This document shows, piece by piece, positions 1 through 9,255 of a stretch of DNA of 64,000 bases. Both the position numbers and the translations under genes were made by a program. Within the stretch, counting starts at the first letter, position 1. Each line of letters opens with the position of its first letter. The stretch is from NCBI GenBank assembly GCA_020025135.1, contig JAHHSQ010000002.1:1-64000 (forward strand), read 5' to 3'. The notes below the pieces were generated by a model. The model made no database searches and had not been told where the DNA came from. It was given only the letters and a program-made list of their open reading frames with translations. The DNA comes from Pectinatus sp. (GTDB lineage Bacteria; Bacillota; Negativicutes; Selenomonadales; Selenomonadaceae).

Positions 1-55
1 TGACTGCGCGGGAATTCCCTTTTTAAGCCTTTTTTGACGGCTTTTAGCAATGTCC

Positions 56-172
56 TTGACATACTCCCCACGGCTAAAGCCGGGGGATTCTGGGATATTA
101 GCGAACCTTGCCTACTGAAATAGCAGGTCTTACGAGTTCTCTCCACAATGGACAATGCCCTGCCCATTTTTA
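56..172 (-). repeat. Omega-RNA-like IS605 right-end repeat, copy 1
   Basis: Seen: first of four near-identical copies (others start at 18314, 43525 and 56755). Read on the minus strand it begins near GGGCAGGGCATTG, contains a CCTGCT/AGTAGG hairpin and ends in a GC-rich hairpin (CCCCCGGCTTTAGCCG) followed by GGGGAGTATGTCAA. Known: this terminal hairpin plus TCAA is typical of IS200/IS605 right ends, where the 3' part of the TnpB guide RNA is encoded. There is no transposase gene nearby. The copy starts 41 bp after the xth stop codon, in the same direction. It lacks the outer tail shared by copies 2-4. Inference: solo right end or orphan guide-RNA gene. Confidence 0.7.
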
Positions 173-213
173 TTTTATGCGAAGAATAGTCTTGTTCCTT
201 CGAATGGAAAATA

Positions 214-966
214 TCAATCAAGTTCCAAGCCTACCGGGCAATGGTCACTACCTAAAACATCTGTATATATCATTGCTTCCTTGATACGCTGTTTCAATTC
301 ATCAGAAACAAGAAAATAATCTATCCGCCATCCTGCATTGCGACTTCTAGATTGGCGCATATAAGACCACCAGCTATATATATCCCGCTTTTCTGGATAA
401 AGATAGCGATAAGTATCGACAAAACCACTGGCTAATAATTCGCCAAATTTACCACGTTCTTCATCAGTAAAACCGGCATTATGGCGATTACTCTGCGGAT
501 TTTTCAAATCTATTTCTTTGTGAGCAACATTTAAATCACCACAAATAATAACTGGTTTTTTCCTCTTTAAATGCAAAACATAAGTGCGAAAGGCATCTTC
601 CCACTGCAAGCGGTAAGTAAGGCGTGCCAATTCACGTTGAGAATTTGGCGTGTATACAGTTACAAAATAGAACAAATCGTATTCTAAGGTTATTACCCTA
701 CCTTCTTTATCATGCACGGCTTGTCCAATACCATAGGTAACGTTTTGGGGTAAAATTTTAGTGAAAATTGCCGTTCCAGAATAACCTTTTTTTTCAGCAC
801 TATTCCAATACTGATGATATCCTGGTAATTCTACTATTAATTGTTCTGGTTGCATTTTAGTTTCCTGTAGGCAAAATATGTCGGCATTGAGTTTAGAAAA
901 ACTCTCTTTAAAATTCTTTTTCATACAAGCACGCAAACCGTTGACATTCCAAGAAATGAATTTCAT
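214..966 (-). CDS. xth: Exodeoxyribonuclease III (AP endonuclease)
   Basis: Mg-dependent exonuclease/AP endonuclease of base-excision repair, EEP fold, 250 aa, normal full length. Visible motifs: N-terminal FISWNVNGLRA, the metal-binding Glu in LQETK (about residue 35), GDLNVAH (about 143), WRIDYF near the C-terminus and the catalytic His in SDHCPVG. The gene is last in the minus-strand run after ksgA (4 bp gap), so it is probably cotranscribed with rnmV-ksgA. Copy 1 of the omega-RNA-like repeat follows its stop codon. The family is unambiguous; exoA is an alternative symbol. Confidence 0.96.
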   Translation of the reverse strand: MKFISWNVNGLRACMKKNFKESFSKLNADIFCLQETKMQPEQLIVELPGYHQYWNSAEKKGYSGTAIFTKILPQNVTYGIGQAVHDKEGRVITLEYDLFYFVTVYTPNSQRELARLTYRLQWEDAFRTYVLHLKRKKPVIICGDLNVAHKEIDLKNPQSNRHNAGFTDEERGKFGELLASGFVDTYRYLYPEKRDIYSWWSYMRQSRSRNAGWRIDYFLVSDELKQRIKEAMIYTDVLGSDHCPVGLELD

Positions 967-970
967 CTTT

Positions 971-1828
971 TTATCCCTCTTTTTCTGCCACTAATACATC
1001 CGCAATTTTAACAAATTCTTCTATCGAGAGCGTTTCTCCTCGCCGTTGCGGTTCTACATTGGCCAAATTTAAAACCTTTTTTAATATTTCTTTATTTATG
1101 CCTAAAACTCCAAGAGCATTTAAAAGAGTCTTACGGCGCTGACCAAAAGCCGCGCGTACTACATGAAAGAATACCTTTTCATCGCTAACTTGATAGGGAG
1201 AATGTTCATATGTTTTACAACTAACCACAGCTGATTCTACATTCGGTGCTGGCAAGAATGAGCCTGGTTTTACTAATGCTACAATTTCTGCCTGACAGTA
1301 ATATTGCACCGCCACTGACAACGCTCCATATATTTTACTACCTGGTCGTGCCGTCATTCTATCGGCAACCTCTTTTTGAACCATTGTTACCAAATTGGTA
1401 ATTGGCAATTTATCTTCTAGCAATTTCATGATAATAGGTGTGGTGATATAGTATGGCAAATTAGCTGCCACTTTAAAAGGGGACCCGTGGAAAATAGCAT
1501 TAATATCCAATTTCAATATATCACCAGGAATAAGGGTAAAATTGGTATATCCTTCTAACGTATGTGCCAAAACATCTGGAAGACGATGGTCCAATTCTAC
1601 CGCCACAACATTGGCCCCACTTTCCAATAACCCTTGCGTCAACGTACCAATGCCAGGCCCAATCTCCAAGATATTGTCACCTTCCTTAGCTTCCACTGCT
1701 TCTACAATATCTGCAACTGTTCCCGGATTAACTAAAAAATTTTGTCCTAATCTTTTGTTGGCCTGTAAGCCAAACCTTTTCAAAATATAGCGAGTGACAT
1801 TCTTATTTGCAATAATCGGTTTATCCAT
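971..1828 (-). CDS. rsmA: 16S rRNA (A1518/A1519-N6) dimethyltransferase
   Basis: KsgA/RsmA uses SAM to dimethylate two adjacent adenines in the helix 45 loop of 16S rRNA during late 30S maturation. Length 285 aa, normal. The N-terminus has KRLGQNFL, the SAM-binding motif I is ILEIGPGIGTLT (about residues 54-65) and the catalytic motif IV is NLPYYITTPI (about 123-132). The order yabE-rnmV-ksgA is the conserved Firmicutes arrangement. Here ksgA is separated from rnmV by about 580 bp that hold a decayed tnpB, so transcription may no longer be continuous from rnmV. Confidence 0.97.
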   Translation of the reverse strand: MDKPIIANKNVTRYILKRFGLQANKRLGQNFLVNPGTVADIVEAVEAKEGDNILEIGPGIGTLTQGLLESGANVVAVELDHRLPDVLAHTLEGYTNFTLIPGDILKLDINAIFHGSPFKVAANLPYYITTPIIMKLLEDKLPITNLVTMVQKEVADRMTARPGSKIYGALSVAVQYYCQAEIVALVKPGSFLPAPNVESAVVSCKTYEHSPYQVSDEKVFFHVVRAAFGQRRKTLLNALGVLGINKEILKKVLNLANVEPQRRGETLSIEEFVKIADVLVAEKEG

Positions 1829-1860
1829 TTAATACGTTGTCAATAATCTATAAAAATCTA

Positions 1861-2290
1861 TAATTATTGTTTGTTTCTCTGTTCTACGAGTACCATTTCA
1901 ATATTAAATATCTACTTTTGTTTGATATAACTCTCCAAGAGCTTAAATTCGGATACAACATGTCCTAATATTAACATTATCTTTTTTTAATCATTTAAAT
2001 CTTCTATTACAATTCTATACAGTTTGGTTTTCACCATACTCGTTGTAACTTGATGGAGATGATTGTTTCTTATGTTAGCAAGTTTTCTGTGTATATGTTG
2101 TACCTTCTTTTCAAGCTTAACAATATTATTAGTTTTTATATATTGACAACTAGCTCCTTTTACTAATTTATTTTTTCATATTTATTACTAATTTTTCGTT
2201 GTTTCTGTTATTCCACTTCCAATATCTGATACTATTTCAATTTGTCTTTCGAGGTCATCTTTTTGTTTAAGTGAACTCACTCTAAATTAA
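1861..2290 (-). pseudogene. Decayed IS605-type tnpB (RuvC-like RNA-guided nuclease)
   Basis: No intact frame, but a 56-codon stretch at 2157-1990 reads as TnpB. It contains KLEKKVQHIHRKLANIRNNH, then HLHQVTTSMV and finally RIVIEDLN, matching the family pattern LxxKLxxxxRKL...KIANxRxxxxHKxS...IxIEDLN, in which the Glu is a RuvC catalytic residue. The flanks (SSLKQKDDLERQIEIVSDIG upstream; EFKLLESYIKQK downstream) fit adjoining TnpB regions but are interrupted by stops and frameshifts. No terminal hairpin or omega-RNA-like repeat is attached. The relic sits between rnmV and ksgA, normally adjacent genes, which supports an old insertion. Confidence 0.75.
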
Positions 2291-2410
2291 CCAATTATTT
2301 TTTTAGTAACTGTAGTTTTCACTCTTAACCAGAAAAAATGATTAAGTTGTTCTTGAGAATAATCCCTTGTCATAGATGCTGTTGTATGCGAAGGTTTAAG
2401 GATACTGTTC

Positions 2411-2947
2411 TTACCCCTCCAATTTTTTTAAGCCAGCCTGAAATTCTTCTTTAGTAATGCCGTAATTATTCAACCGCTTCAAAAAAATCTTTGCATTAGC
2501 ATAGCCAATACCTAAAATACTACCCAATAAATTTCTTCTTTGACTAGCTGTTTCTGTACCGTTCAAACCAGCCTTCATCATATCGCTAACTGTAAAAACT
2601 TCTTGTCGATTCAGAGAACTAGTGTGGACTTTTTGTAAAGCGCTCTTAATAGCTTCTGGCGAGGCCTGCTCCACACCAATATCGTTATGAGCTGTACCCT
2701 CCTCTTTGGAAATAAAAGCGTGTTTAGCTCTAGGAAAAATTTGGGCTAATTTTCTTCTAATTCTCTCTCCAGCACTATCTGGGTCAGTGAAAATGATAAT
2801 GCCTCGCATCTTTTCTGCGTATTTAATACGCTTCAAAGTTTCTTTACTAATGCCATAGCCATGGGTAATAATGCAGTCAGCTTCTATCGCCCGCTGAATA
2901 GCTACCACATCCATTTTTCCCTCTACGACAATTACTTCTTTTATCAT
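2411..2947 (-). CDS. rnmV: Ribonuclease M5
   Basis: RNase M5 performs the final maturation of 5S rRNA in Firmicutes. Length 178 aa, normal. The TOPRIM domain is clear: the Glu motif VVEGKMDV at residues 7-14 and the DPDSAG acidic motif (about 55-60), followed by an RNA-binding C-terminal part with GIGYANAKIFLKRLN. Context agrees: it lies between yabE and ksgA, as in Bacillus. A tnpB relic follows downstream before ksgA. Confidence 0.95.
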   Translation of the reverse strand: MIKEVIVVEGKMDVVAIQRAIEADCIITHGYGISKETLKRIKYAEKMRGIIIFTDPDSAGERIRRKLAQIFPRAKHAFISKEEGTAHNDIGVEQASPEAIKSALQKVHTSSLNRQEVFTVSDMMKAGLNGTETASQRRNLLGSILGIGYANAKIFLKRLNNYGITKEEFQAGLKKLEG

Positions 2948-3111
2948 ACTTAAAATTACCTCTTTTTATCCTCATTAAATTTAGTTTTCTAAAATAAATA
3001 AATCTATAACAAATCAAAATATATTCATATTCTAACATCTGTCTTGCTGTTATCCAACTGCTTTCTAAAAGAAACTAAACTAAAAAAAATAATAAGCATA
3101 TTTACAATGAT

Positions 3112-3146
3112 AAAAAAGCTGTGCCTAATCTAGGCACAGCTTTTTT
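3112..3146 (-). terminator. Intrinsic terminator after the yabE-like gene
   Basis: Symmetrical hairpin AAAAAAGCTGTGCC / GGCACAGCTTTTTT with a 7-nt loop. It overlaps the yabE stop codon by a base or two. The T-run on either strand makes it usable in both directions. Confidence 0.85.
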
Positions 3147-4134
3147 AAAGAATATAAACATTAATATTACGGCGTCCCCATTGCATTGCTTCTGCATAAT
3201 TATCTACACAGACGTCAATGACATGGCCAGAGAACCCACCGGTATCCGCAGCTACAGCAATGCCATAGCCTGGAACATAAACACGTGAACCAAGCGGAAT
3301 GACATCAGGGTCAACTGCGATAACACCTCGTTTCGCTAAAACGCCAGTAGCGGTATAACCACCGCCCCCGCCATCTGAGGGCAAATACGCACTTGCCGTC
3401 ACATTGACAACCCGCTTATATGGCGGAATCAAACCGGTATCAGCATATCCTATATTCGGTTCTTTGGCTCCTTCTGCTACGATTTCTGGAATAACTGGTT
3501 GTATCACTGATTGCTGCAAAACTTCTTCGTTTACCTTTTGTCCAGCTTTATAATATACCTGCAAAGTTTCCTTATTAACGCCATTTTTCCCTTTTTGTAT
3601 TATCCGCGTCTCACCTTTTGCCAATTCATAATCTTTTCTGTATATCTTATTGTACGGAACAATTTTCTCGCGAAAGGCAATTTTGAAAGTCAAAGGCTCC
3701 AACTTAACAAGTACATTCGGTCTTAAAAGTTGATTCTCGTAATTGGTGGTATCGAAACGATATGGATTATACCCCAAAGAAACGAGCATATCGTTGATAT
3801 TATTTGCTGTGGTTTGCACCTCTTGTATTTTATCCCCGATTTTCAATCTGACGGGAATGGAACGCTCTACGGTAATAGTGGAACCATTGATTAAATTCTT
3901 GGTCGATACTTCATACTTATCGCCAGCATTTAATTTAATACCAACCGACTGCAAAACTTCCCTTGGGTCTACATAGGCTGTATCTACTGTCATCGTTTTT
4001 CCATCAACTACAATGCGGATGTTTTTGTTCGTGCTGGCAAACCCCGTTACGACCAGCATGAATGCAAGCAACATCATGCATAGAACAACTCTCATCGATA
4101 AATATCGATGCAGTAAATTTTTGTGTACAGTCAT
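3145..4134 (-). CDS. yabE: DUF348/3D-domain cell-wall protein (YabE-like)
   Basis: Predicted secreted or membrane-anchored cell-wall-active protein, 329 aa. An N-terminal hydrophobic segment (about residues 13-33) is followed by DUF348 repeats (IRIVVDGKTMTVDTAYVDPR, then a second copy with ITVERSIPVRLKIGD) and a C-terminal 3D domain with the three conserved Asp in VIAVDPDVIPLGS, AADTGG and GHVIDVCVD. Bacillus YabE resembles resuscitation-promoting factors; the 3D fold resembles lytic transglycosylases. A canonical G5 domain is not obvious. Context between rnmV and tatD is the conserved Firmicutes order. Enzymatic activity is inferred only. Confidence 0.88.
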   Translation of the reverse strand: MTVHKNLLHRYLSMRVVLCMMLLAFMLVVTGFASTNKNIRIVVDGKTMTVDTAYVDPREVLQSVGIKLNAGDKYEVSTKNLINGSTITVERSIPVRLKIGDKIQEVQTTANNINDMLVSLGYNPYRFDTTNYENQLLRPNVLVKLEPLTFKIAFREKIVPYNKIYRKDYELAKGETRIIQKGKNGVNKETLQVYYKAGQKVNEEVLQQSVIQPVIPEIVAEGAKEPNIGYADTGLIPPYKRVVNVTASAYLPSDGGGGGYTATGVLAKRGVIAVDPDVIPLGSRVYVPGYGIAVAADTGGFSGHVIDVCVDNYAEAMQWGRRNINVYIL

Positions 4135-4298
4135 CCACTTCCTCCTTTGTGAAGGAAATTATATCACAATATTTACAATTATGTCAAACTGCGGCAAAAT
4201 AGTGTAATTAGTAATATTTTAAATGGATTTTTGTACTATTTTTTTAGTATGAATATTCTTTTTAGGAAACGTATTTCTTTAAATTTTCAATTTATTCT

Positions 4299-5066
4299 TT
4301 AATTAAGACCAAATAAATCCAAGGCATTTTGGGTCGTAATTTCAGAAATTTCTGTTACGCTCATTCCTCTTATTTCAGCAACCTTTTGGGCTACATAGGA
4401 AACGTATGCTGGTTCATTTCTCGTCCCACGTTTGGGAACTGGGGCCAAATAAGGACAATCCGTTTCTAGAAGCAATCTTTCTAAGGGAATAGTGGCGATA
4501 ACTTCTGGCAATTTAGCAGCATTCTTAAAAGTCAAAGGTCCATCTACTCCGAGATACCATCCCATTTTTAACAAATCTTTGGCCATTTCTGCACTCCCAG
4601 AATAGCAATGAATAGTTCCACGAATGCCCTGTCCTTCTCTTTTTAGAATTGTCATTAAATCGCCATGAGCATCGCGGTCATGGATACTAACTGGCAGATT
4701 TAACTGCCGAGCAACATCTAATTGGCGAATAAAAACATTTTTTTGAATTTCACTATTATCCTTTGTATAGTGATAGTCCAAACCAATTTCGCCGATAGCA
4801 ACTACCTTATCATGCTTCTCAGCTAGCTCAGCCATAAGTGCATAATCGCTCTCTTGTACTTCGCCTATCATTTCTGGGTGTACGCCAACACCAGCATAGA
4901 CGATATCATATTTTTCAGTTAAGGCAATGGCTCGTCGCGAAGAAGCGATGCTATCCCCCATATTGATAATTTTAATTAACCCCGCTTCTTTCGCCCTTGC
5001 TACCACTTCATCTCTATCAGACTCGAATTTCTCATCATCTATGTGCGCATGTGTATCAATTAACAT
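4299..5066 (-). CDS. tatD: TatD family metal-dependent hydrolase
   Basis: TIM-barrel metal-dependent deoxyribonuclease/hydrolase family (YabD/YcfH/TatD), 255 aa. Visible signatures: DTHAHIDD at the N-terminus (metal His pair), GEIGLDYHY (metal Glu, about residue 95), SIHDRDAHGD, HCYSG (about 154-158) and LLETDCPYL (metal Asp, about 204). It sits one base after metG, so the two are almost certainly cotranscribed and translationally coupled. The true substrate of the YabD subgroup is not settled. Confidence 0.93.
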   Translation of the reverse strand: MLIDTHAHIDDEKFESDRDEVVARAKEAGLIKIINMGDSIASSRRAIALTEKYDIVYAGVGVHPEMIGEVQESDYALMAELAEKHDKVVAIGEIGLDYHYTKDNSEIQKNVFIRQLDVARQLNLPVSIHDRDAHGDLMTILKREGQGIRGTIHCYSGSAEMAKDLLKMGWYLGVDGPLTFKNAAKLPEVIATIPLERLLLETDCPYLAPVPKRGTRNEPAYVSYVAQKVAEIRGMSVTEISEITTQNALDLFGLN

Positions 5067-5067
5067 C

Positions 5068-6987
5068 TTATTTCACCTTACTTCCTGCTGGCATATCCAC
5101 TTCTACAACCTTCAACATTCCCTCATTGGAGGCTGCCAAAATCATCCCTTGCGAAACAATACCGCGCAATTTTGCCGGTTTTAAATTCGCAACTAATACG
5201 AGGTGTTTACCTATCAATTCTTCCGGTTGATAAAATTGAGCAATTCCTGAAACAACTGTTCTGACCTCATTCCCCAAAGAAACCTTCAGTTCCAAAAGTT
5301 TATCGGCCTTTTTCACTTTTTCTGCCGCTAAAACTTCCACCACACGCAATTCTACCTTCGAAAAATCTTCAATGCCGATTATATCAACAACATTATCTGC
5401 CTTTGGAGTTTTTTGCGGAACAGCTACCTTTTTTGGTGCTTCTGCCGACGCTTCCACCTCAATGCGCGGGAAAAGTTGTTCTGGTTTATTCACCTTAACA
5501 TTGACCATTAAACCATCGCTCCATTCAGCATTTTGCAAATGTAAATTAGCAAAATCACGAGCGATATTCAACTGCTGTTGAATTTTAAGCGCTGTTTTCG
5601 GCATAAATGGGATAATTAAAATACTTACAATGCGCAATGCTTCTGCTAGGTCAAATAAAACTCGATTCAACCGTTCTTTTTGTGAGACATCTTTTCCTAA
5701 AACCCATGGTTCAGTTTCATCAATGTATTTGTTGGTACGACTGATAAAGTTCCAAACCGTCTTAATGGCATCGGAAAGTTGTAATTTTTCCATTTCTTGC
5801 TGATATTTCTGCAATGTGGAAGCTGCCATTTTTTGTAAGTCTTCATCTACTGCCGTTACCTCCCCTGGAGATAGGATAAGCCCCTGATTATATTTTTTTA
5901 TCATGGTCAAGGTTCTCTGTAAAAGATTTCCGAGGTCATTAGCCAAATCAGAATTGATGCGCTGAATCAAAGCATCACGCGAAAAATTGCCATCCTGTCC
6001 GAGATTTATTTCTCGCAAAAGGAAGTAGCGAATGGCATCTGAACCAAACTCTTCAATCAATCCCAAGGGGTCAATGACATTTCCCTTAGATTTACTCATC
6101 TTATCTCCATCCACTATCAACCAACCATGGCCATACACCATCTTAGGTAATGGTAAATCCAGAGCCATCAAGATAATCGGCCAAATGATGGCATGAAAGC
6201 GGACAATCTCCTTACCAACCAAATGCAAATCTGCTGGCCAAAATTTCTTAAATTTTTCAGCATCATCCAAAAAACCGATTGGCGTCAAATAGTTAGAGAG
6301 AGCATCAAACCAAACATAAATAACGTGTTTATCATCAATAGGTACAGGAATCCCCCAATCGAAAGACGTACGGGAAATGCACAGGTCTTCTAGCCCTTGT
6401 TTAATGAAATTAATCATTTCATTGCGACGGGAAACGGGCTGAATAAACTCTGGATTGTCTTCGATATATTGTAAAAGTCTGTCTGCGTATTTGGACATTT
6501 TAAAGAAATACGCTTCTTCGCTCACTTCTTTTACTTCTCGGCCACAATCTGGGCATTTGCCATCGACCAACTGTCTTTCTAACCAAAATGATTCACAAGG
6601 TGTACAGTACAATCCTTTGTAGGCGCCTTTATAAATGTCACCTTTTTCGTAAATACGCCGAAATACCTCTTGCACCACCTGATGATGTCTCGCCTGAGTG
6701 GTACGCAAAAAATCATCGTGAGAAATGTCCAATTTATGCCACAAATCCTGAAAACCAGCCACTATTTTATCGACATATTCTTGCGGCGTAACCCCTGCTT
6801 CTTCTGCCTTTTGTTGAATCTTTTGACCGTGTTCATCTGCCCCAGTTAAGAAGAAAACATCGTAACCGGCCAATCTCTTATAACGCGCCATAGCATCAGC
6901 AATGGTGGTGCAGTAGGCGTGACCAATATGTAATTTAGCACTCGGATAATAAATAGGTGTTGTAATGTAATACGCGTTTCTCTTCAA
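5068..6987 (-). CDS. metG: Methionyl-tRNA synthetase
   Basis: Class I aminoacyl-tRNA synthetase that charges tRNA-Met. Length 639 aa. HIGH motif as HIGHAY (residues 21-26), zinc-binding CTPC...CPDC in the connective peptide (about residues 126-147), KMSKS (about residue 300), an anticodon-binding helical domain, and a C-terminal tRNA-binding (EMAP/Trbp111-like) domain from about residue 535, which also provides dimerisation in the family. It is followed directly by tatD and preceded by rsmI, the usual Firmicutes order. Confidence 0.97.
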   Translation of the reverse strand: MKRNAYYITTPIYYPSAKLHIGHAYCTTIADAMARYKRLAGYDVFFLTGADEHGQKIQQKAEEAGVTPQEYVDKIVAGFQDLWHKLDISHDDFLRTTQARHHQVVQEVFRRIYEKGDIYKGAYKGLYCTPCESFWLERQLVDGKCPDCGREVKEVSEEAYFFKMSKYADRLLQYIEDNPEFIQPVSRRNEMINFIKQGLEDLCISRTSFDWGIPVPIDDKHVIYVWFDALSNYLTPIGFLDDAEKFKKFWPADLHLVGKEIVRFHAIIWPIILMALDLPLPKMVYGHGWLIVDGDKMSKSKGNVIDPLGLIEEFGSDAIRYFLLREINLGQDGNFSRDALIQRINSDLANDLGNLLQRTLTMIKKYNQGLILSPGEVTAVDEDLQKMAASTLQKYQQEMEKLQLSDAIKTVWNFISRTNKYIDETEPWVLGKDVSQKERLNRVLFDLAEALRIVSILIIPFMPKTALKIQQQLNIARDFANLHLQNAEWSDGLMVNVKVNKPEQLFPRIEVEASAEAPKKVAVPQKTPKADNVVDIIGIEDFSKVELRVVEVLAAEKVKKADKLLELKVSLGNEVRTVVSGIAQFYQPEELIGKHLVLVANLKPAKLRGIVSQGMILAASNEGMLKVVEVDMPAGSKVK

Positions 6988-7015
6988 AATATTCCCTCCA
7001 TCGTAATAGCAGTTT

Positions 7016-7867
7016 TTAATTCTCTTCTTTTTGCTGCAAGCAAAGTTGATAAACTTCGCGCCGACTTATATGGTATTGCTTTGCGGTATCTCGCATTGCT
7101 TCTTTTTTCTGTTTTCCCTGCACCAGTAATTTCTGATAGTATTCCAGCGGAGACAATTCCGGTATTTGGTCACTTACTTTTTCCCTTCTTCCCTCCAATA
7201 CAATTACATATTCACCGCGCAAATGACTCTCTTCTAACTGATTGGTAATTTCTAATAGTGAACCACGTTGATATTCTTCAAATTTTTTAGTCAACTCGCG
7301 CGCCAGCACCACTCGTCGGTCTCCACCTAAAATCTCCCGCATCTCGGTTAAAACCTTGAGCAAACGGTGTGGAGCCTCATAAAATAGCAATGTTTCTTGG
7401 TAATTTTGTAAGTCCAGCAATCTTTCTTGTCTTTTTTTACTAGTTTTGGGTAAAAAACCACAAAAGACAAAAGTTCTAGTATCCAGTCCAGAGGCAATCA
7501 GTGCCGTCAAAGCGGCATTTGCCCCTGGAATTGGCACAACTGATAAATTTTCCGCAATGGCATCTGCTGCCAATTTACTTCCGGGGTCGGCAATGCCAGG
7601 CAATCCCGCATCACTGACGACAGCGATATCCTTTCCTAAGCGCAACTGCTCCAGAAGGTAAATGCCCTTTTCATCTTTATTATGCTCATGATAGCTGGTC
7701 AAAGGTGTATGGATGGAAAAATGGCTCAACAATTTGCGCGTATTACGCGTATCCTCAGCAGCGATAATATCTACTTCTTCTAAAATTCGCACTGCCCGAT
7801 ATGTCATATCCTCCAAATTCCCGATAGGGGTGCCAACTAGATACAACGTTCCTGTTTTTTCTAACAT
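7016..7867 (-). CDS. rsmI: 16S rRNA (C1402 2'-O) methyltransferase
   Basis: RsmI 2'-O-methylates C1402 in the decoding centre of 16S rRNA using SAM. Length 283 aa. The tetrapyrrole-methylase fold is visible: LYLVGTPIGNLEDMTYRA (residues 8-25), AAEDTRNTRKLL, VSDAGLPGIADPG (about 84-96) and PGANAALTAL (about 113-122). Its 5' end overlaps the stop of the GGDEF gene by 7 bp, implying coupled translation. Bacillus yabC occupies the same position. Confidence 0.96.
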   Translation of the reverse strand: MLEKTGTLYLVGTPIGNLEDMTYRAVRILEEVDIIAAEDTRNTRKLLSHFSIHTPLTSYHEHNKDEKGIYLLEQLRLGKDIAVVSDAGLPGIADPGSKLAADAIAENLSVVPIPGANAALTALIASGLDTRTFVFCGFLPKTSKKRQERLLDLQNYQETLLFYEAPHRLLKVLTEMREILGGDRRVVLARELTKKFEEYQRGSLLEITNQLEESHLRGEYVIVLEGRREKVSDQIPELSPLEYYQKLLVQGKQKKEAMRDTAKQYHISRREVYQLCLQQKEEN

Positions 7868-9243
7868 TCTAGCTTTTCCCCCTTTAAATTGCTATAAAAA
7901 TTATAATTATTTTTACTCGTCTTTTTGACAATGTACAGAGCTTTATCTGCTTCTTTATATAGCTCACTAAATTTAACTTGTGTCTTACTGTATATTCGCG
8001 ATATACCTGTACTAATAGAAACATTGAGGTCTTTGTAACTGGCTTGCGTGTAAGATGTGATTAACTCGCCTAGACGCTGGACAAAAATTTCGATTTCATT
8101 ATAGTTTACCACATTCATCACGAAAATAGTAAATTCATCTCCGCCCAAGCGTGCCGGTATCATGTCGGCCGTACAAATATCGCGCATGGCCTCTGAAACG
8201 GAAAACAAAGCAATATCACCAACGGGGTGCCCATAAGTATCGTTGATATTCTTAAAATTATCTATATCAAAAATAATTAACGCATACCGCGTATTTTTCC
8301 CGTGCCGTTTTATATAGCGCTCGGCATGCTCTTGAATATATTTGCGATTGAATAAATGCGTGAGTGAATCGTGTATACTACTATCTTCCAAATAAGTCAT
8401 AACAGTTATATCTTTTAACTTGCCGATAAACTGTTTGATACCACTCACCGCATTTATCAAATAAACTCCATGTACATGCCAGAATTTTTCCTTATTAGCA
8501 TTTCTTTGATGGATGGTAAAATCAATCGTATCACCGCGTTGCATTGTGCCGTCTAGAACACGTTTTTGATAGCGCTTCAATCGCTCTATACTTTCTTTAG
8601 TCAACGACAAATTTCCAAGGTACTCGTCAGAAAGGATGATATCATAGACAATAACCTTTTCATGCCCTTTATCCCAAATCGTCACTACATCATTATCTAC
8701 ATTATAAAAAAATATCAACTCATCTGATAAAAAGAATAATTCACGACTATAATCCTTTTCTGAATTAGCATTGTTGATGGCTCTTTCCATATAACGTATT
8801 TTTTGAAAGATATTGATAGTATTGCTCTCACAAAAATGTTCTTCCAATATCTTAGCATCAAGATTGTAAACCTTGTTGTTGATGTGATTACTAATCAATT
8901 TCCATTCCCCATCTTCCAAAATAAACACATAGGAAAGGAATAATTCTTCCTTTTGCATAACATTTAAATTATCGCGAAAAGCGACGAATGCTGTTGCCAA
9001 AACTGTGCGCTCATCTTGATAGACAATTTTAATCTCTCGCTCTAGAGGATAGAGATGGGGATGATTGAGAAAAAATTTTTGATTAATCTTATGCACATCT
9101 TCCCATCTCGTCAAAGGCAGGAGAGAGTATCCAGTAGTGATAATAAATCCTCTAGGATGTAATAATGTTTTTACATAACTATCATCATGATATTGGAAAC
9201 CATCAATAATTTTTGCTATTATTTTTAAAACTTTTCTCTGCAT
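7861..9243 (-). CDS. Diguanylate cyclase with NTF2-like and PAS-like sensory regions
   Basis: Predicted cytoplasmic c-di-GMP synthase, 460 aa, without transmembrane segments. Residues 10-125 look like an NTF2/SnoaL-type alpha-beta domain, residues about 165-280 look PAS-like, and residues about 288-455 form the GGDEF domain with FDIDNFKNIND (metal-binding Asp, about 325-335) and an intact GGDEF at 367-371. The Arg of the usual RxxD inhibitory site is not present (Cys-Thr-Ala-Asp is found, one residue further out than usual), so product inhibition may be weak. The gene is inserted between trmN6 and rsmI in an otherwise conserved cluster and overlaps rsmI by 7 bp. The ligand is unknown. Confidence 0.9.
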   Translation of the reverse strand: MQRKVLKIIAKIIDGFQYHDDSYVKTLLHPRGFIITTGYSLLPLTRWEDVHKINQKFFLNHPHLYPLEREIKIVYQDERTVLATAFVAFRDNLNVMQKEELFLSYVFILEDGEWKLISNHINNKVYNLDAKILEEHFCESNTINIFQKIRYMERAINNANSEKDYSRELFFLSDELIFFYNVDNDVVTIWDKGHEKVIVYDIILSDEYLGNLSLTKESIERLKRYQKRVLDGTMQRGDTIDFTIHQRNANKEKFWHVHGVYLINAVSGIKQFIGKLKDITVMTYLEDSSIHDSLTHLFNRKYIQEHAERYIKRHGKNTRYALIIFDIDNFKNINDTYGHPVGDIALFSVSEAMRDICTADMIPARLGGDEFTIFVMNVVNYNEIEIFVQRLGELITSYTQASYKDLNVSISTGISRIYSKTQVKFSELYKEADKALYIVKKTSKNNYNFYSNLKGEKLEC

Positions 9244-9255
9244 CCTACCTTCCCC

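Noticed and set aside
1-50. Terminator downstream of copy 1 on the minus strand
   Set aside because: AAGCC/GGCTT can pair but no T-run follows in that direction and the window edge prevents a decision.
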